Source: RH-AL1 sp965277735 (GTDB lineage Bacteria > Pseudomonadota > Alphaproteobacteria > Rhizobiales > Beijerinckiaceae). Taken from it: DNA of 64,000 nt. Under the pieces are notes generated by a model. The model worked only from the letters and a program-made list of their open reading frames with translations. It was not told the origin of the DNA and ran no database searches. Shown in pieces: positions 1 through 9,716 of the stretch. The translations under genes were made by a program, and so were the position numbers. The stretch lies in assembly GCA_965277735.1 (NCBI GenBank), contig CBDIDO010000002.1, forward strand, positions 310,001 through 374,000, given 5' to 3'. Position 1 is the stretch's first letter; every line of letters starts with the position of its first letter.

Positions 1-1
1 G

Positions 2-295
2 GCGACGCCGCCCGTCGCCGACGGCATCGTGCCCGGCATCGCGCGGCGCGTGCTGCTCGACACCTGCGACGACCTCGGCCTCGAGGGGCTCGAGCGCAGC
101 CTGAGCCTCGCGGACCTGGAGCGCACCGACGAAGTGATCGTCACCAACAGCCTGCGCCTGCTCGCGCCCGTGCGAGCGATCGGCCGCAAGGTGCGCGTCT
201 CCGCCGGCGCGCGCATGGAGGCGCTGATCGCGCATATGGCGCGGCTGGTACGCGCCGAAACCGGCGTCGATCCGCGTCAGCTCGCCGAAAGCTGA
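2..295 (+). CDS. Fold-IV PLP enzyme, C-terminal fragment (aminodeoxychorismate lyase-like)
   Basis: Only the last ~97 residues are present; the frame is open through the left edge. The visible part has the fold-class-IV PLP signature: TPPVADGIVPGIARR near the start, then a helix-rich stretch ending in VTNSLRLLAPVRAI. In this family the GI..G..R block lies beside the cofactor phosphate. A T-N-S-L...P-V block resembles 4-amino-4-deoxychorismate lyase (PabC, p-aminobenzoate for folate) more than branched-chain aminotransferase, which usually has T-G-T-A there. The catalytic lysine lies outside the window, so lyase versus aminotransferase is an inference. The gene ends 3 bp before the convergent phospholipase D-like gene. 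Confidence 0.7.
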   Translation, partial: ATPPVADGIVPGIARRVLLDTCDDLGLEGLERSLSLADLERTDEVIVTNSLRLLAPVRAIGRKVRVSAGARMEALIAHMARLVRAETGVDPRQLAES

Positions 296-298
296 AGC

Positions 299-2439
299 TC
301 ACGCTCGCTTGCGCGATCGCGCCGTTTTGCGTGGTGCGGCCTTCGCCGTCTTGCGCGGCGCCGCTTTTTTCGCACGCGGCGCGGCCTTGGTTTTCTTGCG
401 CGGCGAGGCCTTGGTTTTCTTGCGCGGCGCGGCCTTGGTTTTCGCGCGCGGCGCGGCCTTGGTATTCGGCGCAGCCTTGGCGGTCTTGCGGGGCGCAGCC
501 TTCTTGGCGGCGGCCTTCGCTTTCGGCTTGGCGCGTTTCTTCGCCACCGGCTCGGCTTTCGCCTGGCCCCGCTCGGGTACGGCTGCGGGCGCGTCCTTGG
601 CCTTCGGGCTCTTGCCCTTCGCCGCACTATCCTCGGCATCGACCGCGGCCCAGTCCACCGACTTGACGCTTTTCATTCCCTCCGGCAGCGGGATCTTCGC
701 GAACAGGCAGCGGTCGCGCATCTTGATGCTGGTCGGATCGCAATAGGCCTGCCACCACGGCGTCCCGGGCTTGTCCGGCGACCACAGCGTGATCGGATCG
801 GCCTTGCTCGCCTTCGCGGCATCGCTGCGGAAATGGTAGTGGTCGAACAACGCCAGCGCCTCGACCGCGAACATGTTGGCGATCGACGCATCCTCGATCA
901 TCGCCAGACTGTCGCCGTTCTGCACCTCGCCGCCGGCGGCGAGGTTCGAGGAGCCGGAGAAGACGGTCGGGTTGTCGCCGTTGAAGTCGACGATCACGAA
1001 CTTGTCGTGGATGTGCATGCCGGGGCCGCCGGAGAATTCCTTGGCGAACGGCGCCGGCACGTTCTTGATGAGCGCGGCGAAGCTGGTGATGCCGCCCATT
1101 TGGCCGTTTGGATTTTGCACCGCGAGGCCCTTGTCGGTCTCGACAGTGCCGTAACTGAAGATCGTCGGCTGGCCGGCGATCGTGCGCAGCGTGGCGAGCA
1201 CGGGTCCGCCGCCCGTCGGCTCCATCACCGCGTAGAGGATCGAGCTCGTCGCCGCGCGCATTCGCGTAACCATCGGCCCGAGCGAGACGCTCCAGTTCGT
1301 GTGCGGCGAGAGCGACAGCGAGAACTTCGGCAGCGCCGCCGAATCCTCGGCCGCGCACACCAGGAAGCCCTGCGAGATCGGATTCTGCCGGAACAGCGGC
1401 GCGGTGACGTCGTCGGCAAAGGCGACGTCGAACGCCTTGGCGAACATGTCGGCGACATTGGCGTCGTCGACGACCATGACGTTGTTCGCCTGCACATAGA
1501 TGCCGCGCACGGAAAAATTCATCGAGCCGAAGATGACGCGCTGGCCCTTGCCGGCAGCGTCGCGCTTGATGAAGACCTTGTTGTGCTGGTAGCGCTGGAA
1601 GTGGCCCTGGCGCACGTTGTCAGCGCCGCAAGCGGCGATGATCATCTTCGCGGCTTCGATCTCCGGCGGCGACGACCCGTCGCCCCCGCCGAAGTGCGAT
1701 GTCGACACTTTGGAGTGCAGCGCCGCGTTGTCGGGGATCGCGCGCAGGCGACCCTCCTTGCCCATCTTGCAGATCGCGGCGATCACGTCGGGCTCGTCGA
1801 GATCATAGGCGAAGACGTCGATCATCGCCTCCTTGTCCGATTCGCAATCAGCGATGAAATCCATCAGCTGCTCGCGCGCATCCGCGCCGAGCCATTTGTA
1901 CTGCGCCTGGAACGGCGCCGTATCGAACGTCGGCGACTTCTGGCCGGACGGGCGGATGTCCTTGTTGCCAAACTTGTTGGCATAGGCCTGCGAGGCGATG
2001 TAGCCGCGCGTGAAGGCCGCGCGGAAAGCGGAGTGGCGGTTGCGCGCGGGCCGGACGTCGAGCGTCACTTCCGGGCCGTCTTTCAGATCGTGGCCTTCGC
2101 CCGAGAAGAAGAGCGCGCGGATGCGATAGGTGATCGGCTTGTCGAAGCCGTCCGGCGGCACGTCGATCCAGCGGAATTTCTGGAACGGCGCCTTGTCCGA
2201 CGGCGTCCACTTGCCGTCCGATGCGCCCTCGACCGCGATCGTGAAGCCGATCCGGTTCGAGAGGATTTTCTCCTTCAGGCCGAACAGCGTGCGCCAGATC
2301 GCGAAGCCGGCGAGGTTCTTGCCGTCCGTGTTGCCCACCGAATCGTCGGTGAGCGACATCGCGATAAGAACCTTGTTGTCGCCGGGGTAGGCGACCACGT
2401 CAGGCCGTCCGCGGCCTCGGAGAAGACGACGGCATCCAT
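299..2439 (-). CDS. Phospholipase D-like protein with two HKD-type motifs and a Lys/Ala/Pro tail; apparent 5' frameshift
   Basis: Two PLD active-site halves are visible: QHNKVFIKRDAAGKG (H-x-K-x4-D, about 1570-1600) followed by FGSMNFS, and MHIHDKFVIVDFNGD (about 990-1025) followed by FSGSSNLA. PLD-superfamily proteins cleave phosphodiesters (lipids or nucleic acid) through a His-Lys pair from each half. The last ~85 residues are rich in Lys, Ala, Pro and Arg, like histone H1. The best start is ATG 2437-2439, five bases after a perfect GGAGGT. That frame (MDAVVFSEAADGLT) leaves the main frame near 2395-2402, where VVAYPGDNKVLIAMSL continues one frame over. One missing base would explain it: either a real mutation or an assembly error. 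No signal peptide is seen. Substrate unknown. Confidence 0.75.
380..469 (-). repeat. 24-bp tandem repeat encoding the basic tail of the PLD-like protein
   Basis: Nearly four consecutive 24-bp units (380-403, 404-427, 428-451, 452-469) differ by a few bases. Each encodes an eight-residue basic unit of the type APRKKTKA on the minus strand. Flanking sequence carries looser versions of the same unit. Copy number is likely to vary by slippage between strains. Confidence 0.8.
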
Positions 2440-2766
2440 ATTGACCTCCGACGGGTGCGCGCGAGGAGAGCAGAGCTCGGTGACGCGCGCGTGAAATGCC
2501 GGCGAGGGCAGCGCCGCGCGGGGCGCCCCAGAATGCCGGCAGTGCATCGCAAATCACGTCGCCCGGCTACTCGACTTCCGTTGGGTCGAGCCGGCGGCAG
2601 GCGCCCACGTGCGCATCCGTGACGGGCCGTGCGCACCCCGTCACAGCCGGCGCGGAAATCGGCAAAAGCGTCCTGTTGGCCGAAAGCACAACGTGGTGTT
2701 CGTTGCCTCGACGCTTGCGCCGTCCGATGATCGTCGTGCCGGCGGCGAGCCGCGAGGGAGAATGCG
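2440..2766. promoter_or_regulatory. Divergent intergenic region with two inverted repeats
   Basis: This 327-bp gap separates the minus-strand PLD-like gene from the plus-strand alpha-2-macroglobulin gene, so both promoters should lie here. It has one perfect 8-bp inverted repeat with a 10-bp spacer (GTGACGGG ... CCCGTCAC, 2619-2644) and a shorter one (CTCGAC ... GTCGAG, about 2570-2590). Neither has a terminator-like U-run. They could be regulator sites, but no regulator is identified. No convincing -35/-10 pair was found. Confidence 0.4.
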
Positions 2767-5700
2767 ATGCGCCACAGCTCAAGGACCATTCTCGTCGCTG
2801 GCGCCTTCGCCGCCCTCCTCGGCGCCGGGCCGGCCGCCGCGCTCGACTACCTCAACGTCAACGTGCAGCCCGATCGCGCGGTGCCCTCGGCCTGCCTCTC
2901 GTTCACGACCGAGCTGCCGCGCGGCAAGGCGCAGGCGATGGAGCCTTACGTCGCGATCACCCCGGCGACCGATCATTCGCTGGAATCGCGCGGCAAGGAC
3001 CTCTGCATCGGCGGCCTGAAGCATGGCGCGCATTACGCGATCCGCCTCAAGGCAGGCCTCCCCGGCGCCGACGGCACCGTGCTCGCCAAGGACGTGCCGG
3101 TGGCAATCGACATCCCCGACCGCGAGGCGCAGGTCAGCTTCGACCAGGGCAAGACGCTGCTGCCCTACACCAAGGGCGTCGGCCTGCCCTTGAAGAGCAT
3201 CAACGTCGCTAAGGCGCATGTCACGCTCTACCGCTTCTCCGACCGCACGATGGTCGACCATCTCGCCAACGACTGGTTCGGCCAAGGCGTGAGCGGCTAC
3301 GGCCTCGATACGATCGAGGACCGCGCGCAGAAGCTCTTCGACGGCTCGGTCGACGTCGCACAGGTGCGCAATCGCGAAGTCTCGACCCTGCTGCCGCTCG
3401 ATCAGCTCGTGAAGGCGCTCGAGCCAGGCGTCTATGTCGCGATCGCGACGACCCCGTCCGACCGGCTGGACCGCGAGAAGGAGCGCGCGACCGTCTGGTT
3501 CAGCGTCTCCGACATCGGCCTGGTGACGGTGAAGACGGACGCCGGCCTGCTCGTCGCCGCGCATTCGCTCCAGAGCGCCAAGCCGATAGCGGGCGTCGAG
3601 GTGCGGCTGGTCTCGCGCGCCAACGAGGTGCTCGGCACCTACAAGACCGACGGCGAGGGCCACGCGACCGTCCCCGGCAGCCTATTGCGCGGCGAGCATG
3701 GCGATTCGCCGAAGATCCTCTCCGCGCTCGACGGGTCCGGTCAGTTTACTTGGGTCCAGCTCGACCAGCCGGCGCTCGATCTCTCCGATCTCGACATCAA
3801 GGGCCGCGCGCCGCCGGCGACCAACGACGCGTTCCTGTGGACCGACCGCGGCGTCTATCGCCCCGGCGAGACGATCCACCTCGGTGCGCTGCTGCGCGAC
3901 CGCAACGGATCCCCCGTGCGGGGCGTCCCCCTGACGCTCCACATCGTGCGGCCCGACGGCGTCGAGGTCGAGTCGCGACCGTTGCCGCTGGCGCAGGCCG
4001 GCGGCGGCACGCTCGACGTGAAGACCGCCGACAACGCCTTCTCCGGCACCTGGCGGCTGTGGGCCGGCACCGCCGACAAGACGCAGGTCGGCGAGGCCTC
4101 GGTCTCGGTGCAGGATTTCGTGCCGCCGCGCCTCGAAGCGAAGGTGACGCCGCCGGACGGCCCCGTCGCGGCCGACGGCACGATCACGGCGCACGTCTCG
4201 GCTGACTATTTCTACGGCAGCCCCGGCGCCGGGCTCTCGGGCACGGTCGAGGCGACGCTGCAGCCGGCGGAGACTCCGTTCAAGGACCTCGACGGCTTCG
4301 ATTTCGGCCTGGCGCAGGAGCCGTTCCTGCCGAAGGCGTTGCCCGCGCAGGATTTCGCCACCGACGACAAGGGCAAGGCGGAGGTCGAGCTGAAGCCCGA
4401 GCAGGTGCCGGACACGACGGTGCCACTGGAAGTCTCGCTGCGCGCCACCGTCGACGACGTCGACGGCCGTCCCGCCGTCGCCGAGACGACGAAGCTGCTG
4501 CACACGGCCGACCGCTTCATCGGCGTTAAGCCGACGAGCGAGAACCTCGCCGACGGCTCGACCGCGACCTTCGACGTCGCGCTGGTCGACGGCGACGGCA
4601 AGGCGCTGCCGCCCGAGAGCCTGAAATGGGACCTCGTGCGCGAGGACTACGACTACAATTACTTCTATCGCGACGGCCGCTGGCAGTCGCACGAGACGAT
4701 CACCGATGCGCGCGTCAACGGCGGCGAGCTCGTGCTCGATGCGCGCGGGCGCGGCACGGTCTCCGCGCAGGTGACCAACGGCCGCTGGCGGCTCGAGGCC
4801 TACGATGCCGCCGGCAAGACCGCGACCAGCGTGCGCTTCGACGCCGGCTGGTGGGCCTCCTCCGAGGCGCAATCGCGCAAGCCCGAGGTCATGCCGGTGA
4901 CGGTCGATGCCGCGCCGCCGGCCGGCAAGGTGCGCGCGATGATCGAGCCGTCATTCGCCGGCCGCGTGCTCGTCATGCTCGACGGCAACGGCCTGCACGG
5001 CGTGCAGGAGCTCGACATGAAGAAGGGTGGCGGTGCGGTCGAGTTCGACGCCGCCGACGTGCCGGCGTCCGGCGCCTATGTCGTCGCGGTGGCGATTTCG
5101 CCGGCCGGCGCCGTGGTGCCGCGTCTGCCGGTGCGCGCCGTCGGCCTCGCCTGGGTGGCCGGCGCCACCGCCAGCCACAAGCTCGACGTCGCGATCGCGG
5201 CGCCGGACAAGGTTCGCCCCCAAACGGCCCTCGACGTCGATGTCGCGGTGAAGGGCGCGGCGCCGGGCGAGGAGGCCTACATCACGCTCGCCGCCGTCGA
5301 CGAGGCGGTGCTGCGGATGACCGCGTTCGCGACGCCCGACGCGGCCGATCATTTCAATGGCCGCCGCGCGCTCGATCTCGAGCTGCGCGACATCTACAGC
5401 CAGCTGATCGACCCCGCTGGCCAGGCCGGGCGGCTGACCCAGGGCGGCGACGGCAACGCCAACCTGAACATGGGCGGTCTCGACGTCAAAACCTTCAAGA
5501 CCGTCGCCCTCTTCAAGGGGCCGGTGAAGCTCGACGCCGGCGGCCACGCCAAGATCGCGCTCGACATCCCCGACTTCTCCGGGCGCCTGCGGCTGATGGC
5601 GCAGGCCTGGACCGGCACGCGCTTCGGCGCCGCCGACCGCCCGGTGACGGTGCGCCCGGCGCTGCTGGCCGAGCTCACGCTGCCGCGCTTCCTCGCCCCC

Positions 5701-7503
5701 GGCGACAAGATGCGCGCGCGCATCCTCGTCACCGATCTCGAGGCGCCAGAGCAGACCTGGCACGTCGCGATGAAGGCGACGGGCGCCATCGCGCTCGACC
5801 GCGACGACGCGCTGTTCGAGGACGTGAAGCGCGACCACCGCCGCTTCGTCGACCGCAGCATCGTCGCCGGCGCGACGCCGGGCGTAGGCCATATCCATAT
5901 GCAGGTGACGGGCGACGACGGTACCACCGTCGCGCGCGACTTCGAGATTTCGGTGCGCTCGCCGAACGCCTTCACGACCGAGCGACGCATCGTGACGCTC
6001 GCGCCGGGCCAGCACCTCGCGATCGACGACACGCTCGGCACGGACCTCGTGGCGGGCTCGGCGAAGCTCGACATCACGGCCTCGACGGGGCCGGCGATCG
6101 ACGTGCCCGGCCTGCTCGCCGACCTAAGGCAATACCCCTATGGCTGCGCCGAGCAGACGATCAGCCGGGCTTTCCCAGAGCTCTTCGCCAGGCGGTTCAA
6201 CGCCAAGCTGGCCCCCGCCACCGCCGAGTCCGTGACCGGCCAGGGCGCGATCCAGCGGCTTTACTCGCTGCAGGCGTCCGACGGCTCGTTCGGCTACTGG
6301 ACATCGTTCGACACCGGCAATTTCTGGCTCACCGCCTACGCCGTCGACTTCATGCAGCATGCGCGCGCCGCCGGCGTGAACGTGCCGCCGGAGATGGAGG
6401 AGCGTGCCACCTCCTGGCTCGCCGGGCAATTCGCGACCGTCGGCTTCGAGCCGCGCGACACGGCGGGGGCGACCTACGCGGCAATCGTGCTGTCGCGCGC
6501 CGACAAGCTCGATCTCTCGCAATTGCGCTACGTCGCGACGCGCATCCGTGGCGGCCTGCCGAGCGATCTCGCGCGGCTGCAGATGGCGGCAGCGCTGAGC
6601 CACGTCGGCGAGCGCGACATGGCGGCCGACTTCCTGCGAGCGTCAGTGGTGGTGCGGAACCCCACCATCTACCTTAACGACTATGGCAGCCGGATCCGCG
6701 ACCAGGCGATGAGCCTGTCGCTCGCGGCCGAGGAGAAGCTCGAGCCGCAATCGACGCTGATCGCGCGCGCCGACGACCTCGCCCGCGTCTCGGCGAAGAC
6801 GTCGTGGCTCTCGACACAGGAGGAGGCGTGGCTGCTGCGCGCCGCCTTCGACCTGACCTCGCCGACGCCGCTCGTCGTCACGCTGAACGGCCACCGCACA
6901 CCCCAAGGCACGCGCGTCCTGCACAGCATGATGCCGCTCGCCCGAGGGCTGAAGAGCGACCTTTCCAACGACGGCGCCTCGCCGATCTCGGTGGCTCTCG
7001 CCGCGACCGGCATCCCCTCCGGCGCGCAGCCGCCCGAGGCGGCAGGGTTCTCGGTCGCTCGCACCTATTATCATCTCGACGGTTCACCGGCCGATCTCGC
7101 CGACGTGCACCAGAACGACGAGCTTGTCGTCGCCATCGAGGGCGCGATGGACCAGAAGTTCCAGCGCAAGATCCTCGCCGTCGACATGCTGCCGGCCGGC
7201 CTGGAACCTGAGACGGTGGGGCTCTCGACCGATCGCGACGACGGCCAGTTCAAATGGCTGAAGGGCCTCACCGAGCCGACCTTCTTCGCGCTGCGCGACG
7301 ATCGCTACATGGCCGGCATGGACCTCTCCGAGGGCTCGCCGCGGTTCAAGCTTGCCTATGTCGTGCGCGCGGTGACGCCCGGCATTTTCGCGAACCCGGG
7401 TCCGCAGGTCGAGGACATGTACGCCCCTTCCTTCCATGCCCGCGGCAATGCCGGCACGATGGAGGTAAAGCCTGCGCGCGTGCCGGCAGCGGCGAAGCCG
7501 TGA
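2767..7503 (+). CDS. yfhM: Bacterial alpha-2-macroglobulin (large protease-trapping envelope protein)
   Basis: Encodes 1578 residues, the usual size of bacterial alpha-2-macroglobulins. An N-terminal signal peptide (RTILVAGAFAALLGAGPAAA) has no lipobox cysteine, so the protein is probably soluble in the periplasm rather than a lipoprotein. MG-type beta-sandwich domains occupy the first ~1000 residues. The thioester motif GCAEQ lies at Cys1127-Gln1130, inside a helical domain, so the covalent trap looks intact. The family traps foreign proteases and is typically paired with penicillin-binding protein 1C, the next gene here; that pairing supports a role in guarding and repairing a breached cell wall. 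ATG 2767 follows GAGGGAGA with suitable spacing. Confidence 0.92.
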   Translation: MRHSSRTILVAGAFAALLGAGPAAALDYLNVNVQPDRAVPSACLSFTTELPRGKAQAMEPYVAITPATDHSLESRGKDLCIGGLKHGAHYAIRLKAGLPGADGTVLAKDVPVAIDIPDREAQVSFDQGKTLLPYTKGVGLPLKSINVAKAHVTLYRFSDRTMVDHLANDWFGQGVSGYGLDTIEDRAQKLFDGSVDVAQVRNREVSTLLPLDQLVKALEPGVYVAIATTPSDRLDREKERATVWFSVSDIGLVTVKTDAGLLVAAHSLQSAKPIAGVEVRLVSRANEVLGTYKTDGEGHATVPGSLLRGEHGDSPKILSALDGSGQFTWVQLDQPALDLSDLDIKGRAPPATNDAFLWTDRGVYRPGETIHLGALLRDRNGSPVRGVPLTLHIVRPDGVEVESRPLPLAQAGGGTLDVKTADNAFSGTWRLWAGTADKTQVGEASVSVQDFVPPRLEAKVTPPDGPVAADGTITAHVSADYFYGSPGAGLSGTVEATLQPAETPFKDLDGFDFGLAQEPFLPKALPAQDFATDDKGKAEVELKPEQVPDTTVPLEVSLRATVDDVDGRPAVAETTKLLHTADRFIGVKPTSENLADGSTATFDVALVDGDGKALPPESLKWDLVREDYDYNYFYRDGRWQSHETITDARVNGGELVLDARGRGTVSAQVTNGRWRLEAYDAAGKTATSVRFDAGWWASSEAQSRKPEVMPVTVDAAPPAGKVRAMIEPSFAGRVLVMLDGNGLHGVQELDMKKGGGAVEFDAADVPASGAYVVAVAISPAGAVVPRLPVRAVGLAWVAGATASHKLDVAIAAPDKVRPQTALDVDVAVKGAAPGEEAYITLAAVDEAVLRMTAFATPDAADHFNGRRALDLELRDIYSQLIDPAGQAGRLTQGGDGNANLNMGGLDVKTFKTVALFKGPVKLDAGGHAKIALDIPDFSGRLRLMAQAWTGTRFGAADRPVTVRPALLAELTLPRFLAPGDKMRARILVTDLEAPEQTWHVAMKATGAIALDRDDALFEDVKRDHRRFVDRSIVAGATPGVGHIHMQVTGDDGTTVARDFEISVRSPNAFTTERRIVTLAPGQHLAIDDTLGTDLVAGSAKLDITASTGPAIDVPGLLADLRQYPYGCAEQTISRAFPELFARRFNAKLAPATAESVTGQGAIQRLYSLQASDGSFGYWTSFDTGNFWLTAYAVDFMQHARAAGVNVPPEMEERATSWLAGQFATVGFEPRDTAGATYAAIVLSRADKLDLSQLRYVATRIRGGLPSDLARLQMAAALSHVGERDMAADFLRASVVVRNPTIYLNDYGSRIRDQAMSLSLAAEEKLEPQSTLIARADDLARVSAKTSWLSTQEEAWLLRAAFDLTSPTPLVVTLNGHRTPQGTRVLHSMMPLARGLKSDLSNDGASPISVALAATGIPSGAQPPEAAGFSVARTYYHLDGSPADLADVHQNDELVVAIEGAMDQKFQRKILAVDMLPAGLEPETVGLSTDRDDGQFKWLKGLTEPTFFALRDDRYMAGMDLSEGSPRFKLAYVVRAVTPGIFANPGPQVEDMYAPSFHARGNAGTMEVKPARVPAAAKP

Positions 7504-7524
7504 GAGGCCGCCGCCCCTTCCTTC

Positions 7525-7672
7525 TTCCGCCTGCGGGAGAAGGTGGCCCCGCGAAGCGGGGTCGGATGAGGGGCGTCGCCGCTCGCACCGGTGTCGGAAG
7601 AGAAGCGGAAAGTCCCCTCATCCGACCCGACTTCGTCGGGCCACCTTCTCCCGCGAGCGGGAGAAGGCAAGG
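7525..7672. repeat. Intergenic palindromic repeat, copy 1 (two inverted halves)
   Basis: The left half runs GCGGGAGAAGGTGGC, then a CCCGCGAAGCGGG hairpin, then TCGGATGAGGGGC. The right half (about 7615-7668) is the inverted version: CCCCTCATCCGACCC, then a GACTTCGTC hairpin, then CCACCTTCTCCCGC. The same design recurs at 27296-27444 and in a degenerate form at 25911-25965. Such elements are common between genes in Hyphomicrobiales. Here it overlaps the 5' end of pbpC. Confidence 0.85.
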
Positions 7673-9710
7673 CTGGCGGTCTCTCGCCATTGTCGCATCC
7701 TGCCTGCTCGCCCTGCCTCTCGCCGGCGTTGCCCTCGATCGCGCCTTCCCTCCGAACCTCTCGCGCCTCGCGCCCTCCCCCATCGTCGAGGATCGGCACG
7801 GCGCCATGCTGCGCGCCTTCGAGACGGCCGACCAGCAATGGCGGCTCGCTGTCGATCCCGATCGTGTGTCGCCGAACTACCTCCACCTCCTCGTCGCGGT
7901 CGAGGACAAGCGCTTCTTCCACCATCCCGGCGTCGATCCGCTCGCCATGCTGCGCGCGCTCGGCCAGCTCGCAACACACGGCCGCATCGTCTCCGGCGGC
8001 TCGACGCTCACCATGCAGGTCGTGCGGCTGCTCGAGCCGCGTCCACGGACGCTGCGCTCCAAGCTCCTGGAGATGGCCCGCGCGCTGCAGCTCGAGGCGC
8101 GGATGAGTAAGCGCGAGATCCTCGCCGCCTATCTCACGCTGACGCCGATGGGCGGCAATCTCGAAGGCGTGCGCGCCGGCAGCCTCGCCTGGCTCGGCAA
8201 AGAGCCGAAGACTCTGTCGGACGCCGAGGCCGCGCTGCTGGTCGCGCTGCCGCAGGCCCCGCGCGCCAATCGGCCGAACGCGCATCCGGCCCACGCCGCG
8301 CAGGCACGCGACAGGGTGATCGCGCTCGCCCGCGAGGCGGGCGTGCTCGATGCCGCAGCGGCGCGCGCGGCGCAGGCCGCGCCGCTCCCGGCGACGCGCC
8401 GGCCGCTGCCGCGGCTCGCGCCGCATCTCGCCGAGCGGCTCGTCGCCGATGGCCCCACGACGGCGCCGATCCGCACCGCGCTCGACGCGCCGACGCAAGC
8501 CGCCATCGAGCGCGTGCTGCGGCAAACGCTCGACGACCTGCCCCACCCCGTCAACGTCGCCACGATCGTCGCCGACTGGCACACCGGGGAGATCCTCGCG
8601 CGCGTCGGCAGCGGCGACTACGGCGATGCCAGGCGCAGCGGCGCGATCGACATGACGCGCGCGCTGCGCTCGCCCGGCTCGACGCTGAAGCCCTTCATCT
8701 ACGGCATGGCCTTCGACGGCCTGCTCGCGCACCCCGACAGCCTCGTGCGCGACGAGCCGACGCGCTTCGACGATTACGCCCCGCACAATTTCGACGGCGG
8801 CTTTTCGGGCGATGTCACCGTGCGCCGCGCGCTGCAGGCCTCGCTCAACCTGCCGGCCGTGGTGACACTGCAGCGGGTCGGCCCGATCGCCTTCGCCGCG
8901 CGCTTCCGCGACGCCGGCCTGCCGCTCGCCTTCGACGACGACAGCGTCGTGCCGAGCCTGCCGATCGCGCTCGGCGGCGCCGGCATCACGCTCGAGCGCT
9001 TGGTGACGGCCTATGCCGCGCTCGCCGACGGGGGCCGGGTCAAGCCGCTCGTCGAGCGCACCGACGTCGTCGCGCCGGCGGGCCCCGAGTTGCGCCTGCT
9101 CAACCGCGCCGGCGCCGACGCGGTGGTCGACATCCTCGCCGGCATGCCGCCGCCCAAGGGCCTTGCCGCGCGGGCGGGAAAAATCGCCTACAAGACCGGC
9201 ACGTCCTATCGTTTCCGCGATGGCTGGGCGGTCGGCTTCGACGGCACGCGCGTCATCGGCGTCTGGATGGGACGCGCCGACGGCGGGACCTGCGTCACCT
9301 GCGTCGGCATGGCCTCGGCCGGCATCCTGTTCCGCCTGTTCGACCAGCTAGCGCCGGTGCCGCTCGCCCCACGCACGCTGGCGCCGGTGTTTGCCGCGCC
9401 GCCGCCGCCGGCTCTCGCGCGGCTCACGTCCGCGAACGACGCGCCGCGGACCAGCGACCCACGCATCACCTTCCCGCTGCCCGGCGCGCAGATCCTTGTC
9501 GACGGGAACTCGCCCGGCGTCGCGCTCAGCGTCGATGGCGGACGCCGGCCCTATGCCTGGGTCGTCGACGGGCACCCGCTCGGCAGCCGCGGCTTCGCGC
9601 GCACTGCCGATTGGCGTCCCGATAGCGAAGGGTTCGCGACCCTGACGGTGACTGATGCGACGGGCCGCAGCGACGCGGTCCACGTGCGCATCGTGCGCCG
9701 CGGCGGGTAA
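7566..9710 (+). CDS. pbpC: Penicillin-binding protein 1C (bifunctional peptidoglycan synthase)
   Basis: After one membrane anchor (SLAIVASCLLALPLAG), a GT51 transglycosylase domain carries EDKRFFHHPGVDP (catalytic Glu about residue 113) and GGSTLTMQ. The transpeptidase domain has STLK (Ser372/Lys375) and KTGT (Lys543). A C-terminal ~90-residue biPBP domain follows. The protein polymerises and cross-links peptidoglycan at the outer face of the inner membrane and is classically paired with alpha-2-macroglobulin, as here. The start is uncertain: no canonical start codon lies between the intergenic palindrome and the anchor, so ATG 7566, inside the palindrome, is the best choice and makes the first ~38 residues repeat-encoded. 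Confidence 0.92.
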   Translation: MRGVAARTGVGREAESPLIRPDFVGPPSPASGRRQGWRSLAIVASCLLALPLAGVALDRAFPPNLSRLAPSPIVEDRHGAMLRAFETADQQWRLAVDPDRVSPNYLHLLVAVEDKRFFHHPGVDPLAMLRALGQLATHGRIVSGGSTLTMQVVRLLEPRPRTLRSKLLEMARALQLEARMSKREILAAYLTLTPMGGNLEGVRAGSLAWLGKEPKTLSDAEAALLVALPQAPRANRPNAHPAHAAQARDRVIALAREAGVLDAAAARAAQAAPLPATRRPLPRLAPHLAERLVADGPTTAPIRTALDAPTQAAIERVLRQTLDDLPHPVNVATIVADWHTGEILARVGSGDYGDARRSGAIDMTRALRSPGSTLKPFIYGMAFDGLLAHPDSLVRDEPTRFDDYAPHNFDGGFSGDVTVRRALQASLNLPAVVTLQRVGPIAFAARFRDAGLPLAFDDDSVVPSLPIALGGAGITLERLVTAYAALADGGRVKPLVERTDVVAPAGPELRLLNRAGADAVVDILAGMPPPKGLAARAGKIAYKTGTSYRFRDGWAVGFDGTRVIGVWMGRADGGTCVTCVGMASAGILFRLFDQLAPVPLAPRTLAPVFAAPPPPALARLTSANDAPRTSDPRITFPLPGAQILVDGNSPGVALSVDGGRRPYAWVVDGHPLGSRGFARTADWRPDSEGFATLTVTDATGRSDAVHVRIVRRGG

Positions 9711-9716
9711 CGCGCG

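Noticed and set aside
380..469. CRISPR-like short repeats
   Set aside because: Units are directly adjacent without spacers and lie in a coding tail; no cas genes in the window.
833..2494. Long open frame opposite the PLD-like gene (+ strand)
   Set aside because: High GC leaves antisense frames open; the encoded residues are Arg/Val/Asp-rich noise, and the minus strand has clear PLD motifs.
4626..6677. Long open frame inside the alpha-2-macroglobulin gene
   Set aside because: Arg/Ala/Gly-rich shadow in the +1 frame; the real frame has the thioester motif and correct family length.
7525..7672. Insertion sequence remnant
   Set aside because: No transposase piece, no terminal inverted repeat with target duplication; the structure is a paired-hairpin intergenic repeat.
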